From Terriglobia bacterium (GTDB lineage Bacteria > Acidobacteriota > Terriglobia > Terriglobales > SCQP01): a stretch of DNA of 55,281 nt. The notes under the pieces are model-generated. The model did no database searches, was not told the DNA's origin, and worked only from the letters and a program-made list of their open reading frames with translations. Shown one piece after another: positions 8,176 to 16,700 of the stretch. Position 1 is the stretch's first letter. Every line of letters begins with the position of its first letter. Location of the stretch: positions 1 to 55,281 of the forward strand of contig JAJPKR010000059.1 in assembly GCA_021323595.1 (NCBI GenBank), given 5' to 3'. The position numbers and the translations under genes are program-made.

Positions 8176-9078
8176 TCAGCCGAGGAACGTCAGGTCTGCA
8201 GCCAAGATGGCGAAGCTGGCGCGGCTGGGCGCGGGAAAGCGCAGCGCGCCGGTCAGGCGCAGCGCCAGCCAGGGGCGCCGGTCGGCGCGCAGGAAGAGCA
8301 AGCGCGCGCGCGTTTCTCGTTCACCCACTCGCCGTTCCAGCGCCGCGGCTTCGACCGGCGGCAGCGTAAGAGCGAGCGGCGAAAGCTCCGGCGGCAGCGC
8401 GATGCCTCCGGATGCCGCGGCGCGATTGCGGCGCGAGCAGGCAAAAGCGCTGATCGCGGCGGCGTGCAGGATGCCGCCGTCGATTTGCAGTTGGAAGTCG
8501 CAGCGGCGCCAATCGGGGCGCGGCGCCGGCGCCGCCCAGCGCAGCGGCCGGGGAGTCTGCGGCGCCGCCTCTGCGATCGCGACCTGCACGCGCAACGCGG
8601 CTGGGGCGCAGTCGTTGCGCGCGAGCGCCGGCAATCGCAAACGGTCGACGCGCCCGCGCCAGGCGCGCCGGGCGATCTCGCGGCCGCGCGCGTCCACGGT
8701 GACGATCGCGCCGCGCGTTTCCGCCGCCGCGTCCGGGCCGAGGCAGCCGGTCGCCCAGGCGTAAAAGCCCGGGGCCATGGCGTCGCTGGCTTCGATGACC
8801 AAATCGCGAAAGACATGCCGCGTGCTGGGTGGCGGCAGCCCGTGGCCGGGCACGTAATCGGGAACGCCGCGCGTCGCGATCTCGGTTGCGCCGTAGGCGT
8901 TGGCCCAGCCCGCGAAGCGCCCCTCGAGTTCGAGCGCGGCGCGCAACGCGGGGTCGCTGCCGGCCGCCGGGACCGGCGCCGAAGCCGGGGCCGAGAGCAC
9001 AGCCGCGTCGCGGCAGGCCGCGAGACAAGCGGCGCTGCCGGCGGCGGCAAGAGTGGTGACGAACTGGCGGCGATTCAT
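8176..9078 (-). CDS. Tat/lipobox protein with two gp19-like (phage tail-tube) domains
   Basis: 300 residues. The N-terminus MNRRQFVTTL is a Tat signal, and LAAC at 19-22 is a lipobox, so a lipidated export product is likely. Residues about 45-165 resemble the T4 gp19/contractile-injection tube fold: ALELEGRFAGW, then TRHVFRDLVIEASDAMAPGF, then a GAIVTVDARGREIARRAW hairpin, as in tail-tube proteins. Residues about 188-300 look like a second, more diverged copy (DFQLQIDGG ... PLALTLPPVEA ... ARLLFLRADR). No sheath, baseplate or AAA gene of an injection system is nearby. It follows the 1287-residue surface protein by 10 bases and is probably cotranscribed. The family call is by eye. Confidence 0.5.
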   Translation of the reverse strand: MNRRQFVTTLAAAGSAACLAACRDAAVLSAPASAPVPAAGSDPALRAALELEGRFAGWANAYGATEIATRGVPDYVPGHGLPPPSTRHVFRDLVIEASDAMAPGFYAWATGCLGPDAAAETRGAIVTVDARGREIARRAWRGRVDRLRLPALARNDCAPAALRVQVAIAEAAPQTPRPLRWAAPAPRPDWRRCDFQLQIDGGILHAAAISAFACSRRNRAAASGGIALPPELSPLALTLPPVEAAALERRVGERETRARLLFLRADRRPWLALRLTGALRFPAPSRASFAILAADLTFLG

Positions 9079-9088
9079 AAGCCTCGCG

Positions 9089-12000
9089 TTATTGCACCGT
9101 CAGCGATAGCGATGCCGAATGGCTGTCGGCGCCGGAAGTGCCGGTGACGGTCAAAGTATAAGTGCCCGCGGGCGTGCCCGGGTTCGGCGGCGGAGCCGAC
9201 GACGAGGACGAGCCGCCGCCGCAGCCGCCGGCGAGCAGCAGCGCGCCCACGAGCGCCGTCCAGGCCAGGCGCCGCTTCCAGGCGCGGTGGCGGCGGGGAC
9301 GCACCGCCATCCCGAGGGCGGCCAGAGCCAGCGCCAAGAAGATCAACGGCGGCCAGCGCGAGTCCGGACTGTTCCAGGGCGCGAGCGCGCCGGGCGCGGT
9401 CGTGGTCACGGTGACCGTGGCGGCGGTGCCGCTCGCCGTCGGCGTCACGCTCGCCGGGCTGACCGAGCAAGCCGCTTCCGCCGGCGCGCCCGAGCAGCTC
9501 ACGGCCACGGCGCCGTTGAAGCCGCTCTCGGCGGTGAGGGTGAGATTGTAAGTCGCGCTTTGTCCCGGGGTGATCGAAGCGGAACTAGAAGCGGCGGCGA
9601 GGCTGAAATCTTCGACCGTCACCGTGCCCGACGCGGCATGACTCAGCCCGCCGGAACTGGCGTTCACGGTGATGGTGTTGGCGCCGGGCTGAAGCGCGGC
9701 GGCGGCGACGGTGACCGTCGCCGCGCCGCCGGCGGTGATGCTGGCGGGTGATGCCGTGCAGCCGGAAGCGGGCGCGGCGCAGCTCAGGCTCAAGGTGCCG
9801 CCGAAGCCGGCGATGCCGCTCGAGCTCAGCGCCAGCGTCGCCTGATTGCCGGCGACGACCGGGTTGGCGGGAGGGGCCAGGGCAATCGAGAAGTCCTGCA
9901 CGGTCACTTGCGCGCTCGCCGTCTCGGTCGCGCCATTGGCGGCGCCCGACACGGTTACCGTGTTGGCGCCGTCGCTCAGGCCGGCGGCTGCCACCGTCAC
10001 CGTTGCCGAGCCGCCGCCGGAAATGCTGGCGGGGCTGACCGAGCAGCCGCTCGCGGGCGCGGTGCAGGTCAGCGCGATCGTGCCGGTGAAGCCGCTGCCG
10101 GCCTGCGCCGTGACGCTGAACTGCGCGCCGGCGCCGGCCAGCGCGGTCACGGTTGCCGGCGTAGTGGCGAGCGTGAACGGCAGGCCCGTGATGGTGACCG
10201 AAAGGGTTTGCGTGCTGATCTGATCGGTAGCGGCGATGGAGACGGTGGTGGTGCCCAGCGCGATCGCGCTGCCCGCGATCGTGACGGTCACGGGCGTGCC
10301 GGGCGCGGCGGTCGCGGGCGAAATGCTGCATCCGCTGGCGGGAGCCGCGCAAGAATAGGCGATGGTCGCGGTTTCGCCATTCGCGCCGCTCGCGGTCACG
10401 GTGAAGCTGGCCGCGGTGCCCGCCGCCACGCTGAGGGTGGTCGGCGAAGCCGCTAACGTGAAGCTCGGCGTCGGCAGCGGCGCGATCTCCCACAACCCGC
10501 GGCCGTGGGTCGCCGCCACGAGCTGCCGCGAACTCCAGGTTTTCGGCGAGATGCTCAACTGCAGCACGGCGGCGTCGGGCAGACCGCCGCCGACCTGCAT
10601 CCATTGTTCGTTGGCCGCGCCGCCGTCGGTCGCGGCGAAGACGCCCACGTCGCTGGCCACATAGATGTCGTTGTTGGGGCCGAGCGGGTCGATCAGAATC
10701 CAATTCACCGGCGCGTCGGGCAGATTGCCGGTGATATCGGTCCAGGTTGCGCCGCCGTCAGTGGTTTTGAAGACGTGTCCTCCGCCGAAGCCCTGCACGC
10801 CGAGATAGACGACGCTGGGATCCACCGGATTGATGGCGACGGAGCTGATCGGCCCGCCGCTCATATTCAGCGGGGCGGTCATGCTCGTCCAGGTGGGACT
10901 GCCGCTCATCAGATTCGAGGTCATCTCGAGGCCGCCGTTTAGCGTCGCGAACCAGGCGATGTTGGCGTTGTTGGGATCGGCGGCGACCGCGGTGATGGGG
11001 GTGGTGGCGCAGCCGAAATTGGTCACCTTGGTCCACACCAGGCTGCCGGGGTTGTTCGGGTTGGCGGGGCCGAGCCACATATTGCAAACGCCGACCAAAA
11101 GCTGGGAGGGCGTGGTGCCGGATCCCGGGATCAGCGTGTACGGCACGTAGAACATGCCGGATTCCGGTATGACGGTGTTATCCGCCGCCTGGGCCAGGGC
11201 GCCGGTGCTGGTGTCGTACATCATGATGTCCGCGCCGTTGGGGTATTCGAGCCAATAGTCGCTGGGCGCGGTGGGATCGCTGGCGGTGAAGCCGCCGTCG
11301 CCGCCGAAGAATTGGCTCCAGGCTAGGCCGGGGCCGCTGTTCACCGACGTGCCGTTGTCTTGCGCGCCGCCAAACCAGGCGCCTGATTTCTGCGAATCCG
11401 GGGAAGCGCTTTGGAACTGGATATTGCCCAGCGTCGCGTTCAGGTTCATCCAGCTCGTGCCGCCGTTGGTCGTGGCCCATGCGCCGCCGTCGTTGCCGAT
11501 GAACCAGGTGGTCGCGTTGAAGATCGCGATGGCGTGCTGGTCGGGATGAACAAGATTGGCGCCGGAAGCGTAACCGTCGGTGATGTCAGTCCAAGCGGTG
11601 CTCAGGCCCGTGGTCGTCATCGCCGGCACGCTCGCCGCGCTCCAAAGATCGATGCCGCCCACGAGCAAGCCGCTGCCGCCCGCCGGGGCCGCGATGTCTT
11701 GGTCGTAGTCTCCCTGGCAAGAGGTAACGCCGCCGCCGCTCTCGCAGTAGAGATTCGTGAAGCCGCCGCCCGGCGCGGTCGAGACGTCGGGCATGGGGAG
11801 CGGGTGCCAGGTGGTCCCGCCGTCGGTGGATTCGGCCAGCCCGGTGTCGCAATTCGTCGAACCGCCGGTGCAGGGCGTCGGCGTCGCGGGGCCGCCGGTG
11901 GCATCGCTCAGTAGCGCATAAAGCGTGCCGTTGCGCGCGGCCAGCGAGGCCCGCGAGAAATCGCCGGCGGGGCTCGCGCCGACAAAGGGCGATGCGAGGA

Positions 12001-12952
12001 TCGTCCAGGACGCGCCTTGGTTGGCGGACTTGAAGATTCCCACATTGCCGGCCGCCGCGTAATAGGTCTTGGCGGTCGCGTCATAGATCAGATCGGTGTC
12101 GTTGGCCTGAAGGACGAGGGACCAAGTCTTGCCGGAGTCCGTGGAGCGGTATAGGCCCGTCGGCCCCGCGGCAGCGCCGGCCTCGCAGCAAACGTCGGAG
12201 GAGGTGGTTGCGAGGACGACACTGGGCGTGGCCGGATCGAAGAGGATGCGCGAGAATCCCTGGCCCACGAACGATTCGGCGCCGCTGTCAGCGGTGGTGA
12301 TCGAGGTCCAAGTGGCGCCGCCGTCGGTGGATTCGAGCAAGCCTTGGCCGTAGTAGGAGTCGCCGCTGCCGTTGGGTTCGCCGGTCCCGACCAGCAAGTG
12401 CGCGGGATTCGAGGGATCGACGGCAATCGCGCCGACCGCCAGGGTGGGCTGCGAGTCGGTCAGCGGCGTGCATGTGGGCGAGGCGCCGAGCGCGCTAGTG
12501 CACTTCCACAGGCCGCCGAAGGCCGCGCCGATGTAAATGGTGTTGCCGGTGGCATCGCTCGGATCGAGGGCGATCGCCGTCACCCGGCCGGAGACGTTGC
12601 CATAGGTCGTGGGCACGAGCGCGTCAGGAGTGGTGTTGAGCGGGCGCGGCCCGAGTTCGGTCCAGGCGCCGCTGCCGGTGGGAGTGAATCCGGTGACTCC
12701 GGGTTGCGCCGTGGCGCGCGCCGCGGCTCGCGGCGCCAGCGCCACGCGCGCGCGCATCGCCAGGGCCCGCCACAGGTGCGCGGCGGCGGGCAACGAGTCG
12801 GGTGATCGGCGGCCGCGCAAGAACCAGGCCTCGCGCGCGCTGGGGTTATCGGCGGGCTGTGCCTTTTCCTGGCCGCGGAGCGCGGCGGGCAGCAGGCATG
12901 CGGCGGCTAGGCAAACGGCGGCCGCCAAAATGCGGACGTGGCGCAACTTCAT
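9089..12952 (-). CDS. Giant secreted Asp-box beta-propeller with Ig-like repeats
   Basis: 1287 residues. The start ATG is preceded by AGGAGG with ideal spacing, and the first 27 residues are a signal peptide. Residues about 90-830 contain repeated Asp-boxes (STDGGATW, STDSGKTW, STDGGTTW, TTDGGATW), as in sialidase/VPS10-type propellers. Then come four Ig-like repeats of about 90 residues, each with an APASGCSxSPA core. The last 100 residues carry a hydrophobic helix (PPLIFLALALAALGMAV), a basic stretch, a second hydrophobic stretch ending in LLLAGGCGGGSSSSS, and a short strand-rich tail. The Asp-box part may bind or cleave glycans or simply be a scaffold; no catalytic set is evident. Confidence 0.85.
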   Translation of the reverse strand: MKLRHVRILAAAVCLAAACLLPAALRGQEKAQPADNPSAREAWFLRGRRSPDSLPAAAHLWRALAMRARVALAPRAAARATAQPGVTGFTPTGSGAWTELGPRPLNTTPDALVPTTYGNVSGRVTAIALDPSDATGNTIYIGAAFGGLWKCTSALGASPTCTPLTDSQPTLAVGAIAVDPSNPAHLLVGTGEPNGSGDSYYGQGLLESTDGGATWTSITTADSGAESFVGQGFSRILFDPATPSVVLATTSSDVCCEAGAAAGPTGLYRSTDSGKTWSLVLQANDTDLIYDATAKTYYAAAGNVGIFKSANQGASWTILASPFVGASPAGDFSRASLAARNGTLYALLSDATGGPATPTPCTGGSTNCDTGLAESTDGGTTWHPLPMPDVSTAPGGGFTNLYCESGGGVTSCQGDYDQDIAAPAGGSGLLVGGIDLWSAASVPAMTTTGLSTAWTDITDGYASGANLVHPDQHAIAIFNATTWFIGNDGGAWATTNGGTSWMNLNATLGNIQFQSASPDSQKSGAWFGGAQDNGTSVNSGPGLAWSQFFGGDGGFTASDPTAPSDYWLEYPNGADIMMYDTSTGALAQAADNTVIPESGMFYVPYTLIPGSGTTPSQLLVGVCNMWLGPANPNNPGSLVWTKVTNFGCATTPITAVAADPNNANIAWFATLNGGLEMTSNLMSGSPTWTSMTAPLNMSGGPISSVAINPVDPSVVYLGVQGFGGGHVFKTTDGGATWTDITGNLPDAPVNWILIDPLGPNNDIYVASDVGVFAATDGGAANEQWMQVGGGLPDAAVLQLSISPKTWSSRQLVAATHGRGLWEIAPLPTPSFTLAASPTTLSVAAGTAASFTVTASGANGETATIAYSCAAPASGCSISPATAAPGTPVTVTIAGSAIALGTTTVSIAATDQISTQTLSVTITGLPFTLATTPATVTALAGAGAQFSVTAQAGSGFTGTIALTCTAPASGCSVSPASISGGGSATVTVAAAGLSDGANTVTVSGAANGATETASAQVTVQDFSIALAPPANPVVAGNQATLALSSSGIAGFGGTLSLSCAAPASGCTASPASITAGGAATVTVAAAALQPGANTITVNASSGGLSHAASGTVTVEDFSLAAASSSASITPGQSATYNLTLTAESGFNGAVAVSCSGAPAEAACSVSPASVTPTASGTAATVTVTTTAPGALAPWNSPDSRWPPLIFLALALAALGMAVRPRRHRAWKRRLAWTALVGALLLAGGCGGGSSSSSAPPPNPGTPAGTYTLTVTGTSGADSHSASLSLTVQ

Positions 12953-13127
12953 CTTCGACCTCCTAAGTACTGTGAGTGGACTCTAAGCGGTCCAAACGAG
13001 TTAGCACAACTGTCCCAACGGTCCTGTATCAGTGCTATCAACAGGGGCAACTGGCAAAGCTGGCTCGGAAGGCGCTCCGCAAGGCGGTTAACGGGCGGCA
13101 TAGGACGTATCTCCATCGCCCGGGACC

Positions 13128-13177
13128 GCGCCCAACCCGCCCCGCGCCCAGCCCGGCGGCCGCCGGCCCGGCGCCGG
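13128..13177. repeat. 50-base GC-rich dispersed repeat, copy B
   Basis: Exact match to 8081-8130. It lies in the 316-base divergent region (12953-13268) between the giant propeller gene and the isomerase gene. I see no other feature in that region beyond the ribosome-binding sites at its two ends. Confidence 0.8.
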
Positions 13178-13268
13178 AGTGCAGGCTGGAGAAGGCGGCG
13201 AGCGAGAGGACCGGGGCGCAGGCAAGCGTGCCGGTTACGCGTCAGGAACCTGCGATAGGATCTTGGGC

Positions 13269-14231
13269 ATGCTCAGACGAGAGTTTCTGAATGGAGCACT
13301 GGCGGCGGGGCTGGTGGCCGGCAGCGCGCCGGCGGCGCGCGCGCTTCGGGCTGAACGCGCTCCCGCTAAACGGGGCGAGGCTGCGGCCTCCGGCGCGCCG
13401 GCGCCCGAGCCGGCGAGCGGCGAGCGCGGGCCGTACCTGCGCGCGGGCATTTGTTGCTATTCCTATCGCAAGGCGCTGGCGGCCGGTCAACTGACCTACG
13501 AGGAAATCATCGCGCGCGCGGTGGATTGGGAACTGGACACGGTGGACCTGACCGTGTACTGGCTGCCGCAGCCGGACGGCGGCTATCATCAGCGCCTGCG
13601 CCGCTACGCCTATCGCAATGGCATGCATTGGTCGGGCATCGCGGTGCGCACCGCCTTCACCGGCGCGACTCCCGCCGATCGCGCCCGCCAGCTCGCCGAC
13701 GCCCAGCGCTGGGTGGATTACGCCGATGCTGTCGGCGCCTCGCATGTGCGCATCTTCGGCGGCCCCTTGCCGAAGGGCTGGAGCGAAGCGCAAGCGATCC
13801 CGTTCGTGACCGAAGGCATGGCGAAGTTGGCCGCCTACGCCGGCGAGCGCGGCATCACCCTCGGCGTCGAGAACGACTTCGGCGTGACGCAGACCGCCGG
13901 CCAGGTGCTTCGGTATGTGCGCGCCGTCAATTCGCCGTGGCTGGGCGTGAATGCCGATTCCTTCAATTCGCCGATAGACTCCGCCGCGCAATTCGCCCGC
14001 TGCCTGCCCTATGCGACGCATGTGCACTTGAAGACCCAGGTGCACGACGCCCAGGGCCGCGTCCGGCCGGCCGATTGGAATCGTTTGTTCGCGCTGATCG
14101 AGGCGGCCGGCTATCGGGGCTCGGTGTCGCTCGAGTACGAGGGCAACGACGCCGCGGCCGACGTGCCGCGCTACGCGCGCCAGTTGAGCGCCATGGTGCG
14201 CGCGGCCAATCTCCGGCGCCGCGCCGCATGA
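13269..14231 (+). CDS. Sugar phosphate isomerase/epimerase, TIM barrel, Tat signal
   Basis: 320 residues from the ATG at 13269 (GATAGGA lies about 9 bases upstream). N-terminal MLRREFLNGALAAGLV is a Tat signal, followed by a Pro/Ala linker to about residue 60. The rest is an AP-endonuclease-2-type barrel: GICCYSY, WELDTVDLTVYWLPQP, SHVRIFGG, GITLGVENDFG (metal Glu), LGVNADSFN, HVHLKTQ and GSVSLEYEG (metal Glu). Related enzymes isomerise or epimerise sugars; the substrate is unknown. The stop overlaps the next start (ATGA), so it is translationally coupled to the NagB-like gene, pointing to a carbohydrate pathway. Confidence 0.88.
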   Translation: MLRREFLNGALAAGLVAGSAPAARALRAERAPAKRGEAAASGAPAPEPASGERGPYLRAGICCYSYRKALAAGQLTYEEIIARAVDWELDTVDLTVYWLPQPDGGYHQRLRRYAYRNGMHWSGIAVRTAFTGATPADRARQLADAQRWVDYADAVGASHVRIFGGPLPKGWSEAQAIPFVTEGMAKLAAYAGERGITLGVENDFGVTQTAGQVLRYVRAVNSPWLGVNADSFNSPIDSAAQFARCLPYATHVHLKTQVHDAQGRVRPADWNRLFALIEAAGYRGSVSLEYEGNDAAADVPRYARQLSAMVRAANLRRRAA

Positions 14232-14983
14232 GCGAGGGCGCGCCGGGCTTCGCCCATCCGTTTATCGCCGCCGATGCCGCCGCGCTCGGCGCCGCCGCCG
14301 CGGCGCATGCTGCCGCGCGCATTCGCGCGCTGGCGGCGCGGCACGGCCGCTTTGCCGTGGTCTTCGCCACCGGCGCATCGCAACTGGCGACGCTGCGAGC
14401 GCTGACGGCGATGGATTTGCCCTGGCGGCAAATCGTCGGCTTTCACTTGGATGAATACATCGGCCTGAGCGCCGGCCATCCGGCCTCGTTCCGCTGGTAC
14501 TTGCGCGAGGAGCTGGCCGCCAAAGCGCCCTTCGCCGCCTTTCACTTCATCGCCGCTGACGCCGCCGATGCCGCCGCCGCCTGCGGCGAGTATGCGCGCC
14601 TGCTCGCGGCCGAGCCGCCGCGGCTGGGGCTGATCGGCATCGGCGAGAACGGCCATCTGGCCTTCAACGACCCGGGAGAAGCGGACTTCGACGATCCGGA
14701 GGCGGTCAAGATCGTCACTCTCGACTCCGCCTGCCGGAACCAGCAAGTGGCCGAGGGCTGGTTCCCGCGCCTGGAAGATGTGCCGGCGCGCGCGATCACG
14801 CTGACGATCCCGGCCATCATGCAAATTCCGGAGTTGGTGGTTTCCGTGCCGGGCGAGCGCAAGGCGGCGATCGTCGAGCGCGTCCTGCGGGGTCCGATCG
14901 GTCCCGAGTGCCCGGCGACGATCTTGCGCCGGCACGCGCGCGCGGCGCTGTTCTTGGATCGGGCGTCCGCCGCGAGGCTTTAG
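14228..14983 (+). CDS. Glucosamine-6-phosphate deaminase-like protein
   Basis: 251 residues of the NagB/6-phosphogluconolactonase fold. The phosphate loop region ATGASQLATLRAL, the FHLDEYIGL motif (base-catalyst Asp) and GIGENGHLAFNDPG are present. In E. coli NagB the last motif reads NDGHIAFNEP; here the catalytic Asp is Asn and the Glu is Asp, while the His is kept. It may therefore act on a different amino sugar phosphate or be a divergent isomerase. It is coupled to the upstream TIM-barrel gene by an ATGA overlap and converges on pckA with only 15 bases between stops. Confidence 0.85.
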   Translation: MSEGAPGFAHPFIAADAAALGAAAAAHAAARIRALAARHGRFAVVFATGASQLATLRALTAMDLPWRQIVGFHLDEYIGLSAGHPASFRWYLREELAAKAPFAAFHFIAADAADAAAACGEYARLLAAEPPRLGLIGIGENGHLAFNDPGEADFDDPEAVKIVTLDSACRNQQVAEGWFPRLEDVPARAITLTIPAIMQIPELVVSVPGERKAAIVERVLRGPIGPECPATILRRHARAALFLDRASAARL

Positions 14984-14998
14984 CGGCGGGCTTGCAGC

Positions 14999-16597
14999 TC
15001 AGAAATCCACTCTGGGGCCGGCGTTGCGGATCGCGGCCGGCACCTTCCCGAACTGTTTGAAGTTCTCGACGAAGCGGCCGGCCAAATCGCGGGCCGCGCG
15101 GTCGTAAGCCTGGGGATCGCGCCAGGTCTCGCGCGGATGCAGCAATTCCCCCGGCACGCCGGGAACGGCCTTCGGCACGGCCACGCCGAAGATCGGATCG
15201 GTTTCGAATTCCGCCCCCGCCAGCTCGCCGTTCAGCGCGGCGTTGACGAGCGCGCGGGTGTGCGGCAGCGCGATGCGCCGCCCCGCGCCGAAGCCGCCTC
15301 CGGTCCAGCCGGTGTTGATCCACCAGCAGGGCACGCGGTGCGTGCGCAGCCGCTCGCCCAGCATCTGCGCGTACTCGCGCGGCGCCAGCGGCAGGAATGG
15401 CGCGCCGAAGCAGGTGCTGAAGGTCGCCTGCGGCTCCTTGACGCCTGCCTCCGTCCCGGCCACTTTGGCGGTGTAGCCGGAAAGGAAGTGATACATCGCC
15501 TGGTCGGGCGTCAAGCGCGCGATCGGCGGCAAGACGCCGAAGGCGTCGGCGCAAAGGAAGACGACATGCGCCGGACGCGGGCCGCGCCCGCCGGGGACGA
15601 CGTTGGCGACGAATTCGAGCGGGTACGCCGCGCGGGTGTTTTCCGTCCACGAAGCGTCGTCATAGCGCGCCGCGCGCGTTTCCGGGTCGAGCACCACGTT
15701 CTCGAGCACCGTGCCGTAGCGGATCGCATCCCAGATCTGCGGCTCGTGCTCCCGCGACAAACGGATGCATTTGGCGTAGCAGCCGCCTTCGAAGTTGAAG
15801 ATTCCGTTCGGTCCCCACCCGTGCTCGTCGTCGCCGATCAAGCGGCGGTCGTGATCGGCCGAGAGCGTGGTCTTGCCCGTGCCCGAAAGGCCGAAGAAAA
15901 GCGCGGTGTCGCCGCTCGGCCCGACATTCGCCGAGCAGTGCATCGGAAAGACATCCCACGAGGGCAAAAAGAAATTGAGGGCGCTGAAGACCGATTTCTT
16001 GATCTCGCCGGCATACGCCGTGCCGCCGATCAAGACGATGCGGCGGTCCAGGTTGAGGACGATGAAAGTTTCCGAATGAGTGCCGTCTTCGGCGGGGTGG
16101 GCCAGGCAGCCGGGCAGATCGAGCACCGTCAGCTCCGGCTCGAATTGCGGCGGATCATCGGCTTGGCGGCGGCGCAGCAGATTGCGCGCGAAGAGCGAAT
16201 GCCAGGCGAATTCGGTGATCACCCGCACGCTCATGCGGAATTCGCTGTCGGCGCCGGCGAAGCACTCCTGCACGAACAGGTCGCGGCCGCGCACATACTC
16301 TTTGGCGCGGTCGAGCAGGCGGTCGAAGCAGGCGGGCGAGATCGGCTGATTCACCTTGCCCCACGCCACCCGCTGCTCGGTGACGCGATCGCGGACCAAA
16401 AACCGGTCCCGCGGCGTCCGGCCGGTGAAGCGCCCCGTGCGCGCGGCCAGCGCGCCCGTGCTCGCGAGCGATGCTTCGCCCCGGCGAATCGCCTCTTCGA
16501 TCAGCAGCGAAGGCGCGGAGTTCACGTGCAGCCGCTCCCGCCCGACGTTCAATTCCAACAGCAAATCCGCGCCGCTGGCGACCTCGAGACTCAACAT
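14999..16597 (-). CDS. pckA: Phosphoenolpyruvate carboxykinase (ATP)
   Basis: 532 residues from the ATG at 16597, chosen because AGGTGG sits at the right distance; upstream in-frame ATGs lack this. It catalyses oxaloacetate plus ATP to PEP, CO2 and ADP, the first committed step of gluconeogenesis. The kinase-1a loop GLSGTGKT is at 236-243. Substrate motifs GRTPRDRF (59-66) and GGTAYAGEIKKSVF (191-204) and the Asp-rich kinase-2 loop are intact. Length is normal for the bacterial ATP form. It pairs logically with acetyl-CoA synthetase further along for growth on acetate or other C2/C4 compounds. Confidence 0.97.
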   Translation of the reverse strand: MLSLEVASGADLLLELNVGRERLHVNSAPSLLIEEAIRRGEASLASTGALAARTGRFTGRTPRDRFLVRDRVTEQRVAWGKVNQPISPACFDRLLDRAKEYVRGRDLFVQECFAGADSEFRMSVRVITEFAWHSLFARNLLRRRQADDPPQFEPELTVLDLPGCLAHPAEDGTHSETFIVLNLDRRIVLIGGTAYAGEIKKSVFSALNFFLPSWDVFPMHCSANVGPSGDTALFFGLSGTGKTTLSADHDRRLIGDDEHGWGPNGIFNFEGGCYAKCIRLSREHEPQIWDAIRYGTVLENVVLDPETRAARYDDASWTENTRAAYPLEFVANVVPGGRGPRPAHVVFLCADAFGVLPPIARLTPDQAMYHFLSGYTAKVAGTEAGVKEPQATFSTCFGAPFLPLAPREYAQMLGERLRTHRVPCWWINTGWTGGGFGAGRRIALPHTRALVNAALNGELAGAEFETDPIFGVAVPKAVPGVPGELLHPRETWRDPQAYDRAARDLAGRFVENFKQFGKVPAAIRNAGPRVDF

Positions 16598-16700
16598 AGG
16601 ACCACCTGGCACCATTCTCCGCGCATCGCCGGACGAGGCGCAAGTGACCGCTCGGTCGGGCGCGTTGCGCAATCCGGCACTCCGCCGGGCGGCCAGGCGC

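Noticed and set aside
8176-9078. Complete contractile injection system or prophage
   Set aside because: Only a tube-like domain is seen, with export signals; no sheath, baseplate, spike or phage genes in the window.
13451-14230. Long open frame ahead of the NagB-like start on the plus strand
   Set aside because: It is the shadow of the TIM-barrel gene in another frame; sequence is Arg-rich with no family, and the ATGA overlap defines the true start at 14228.
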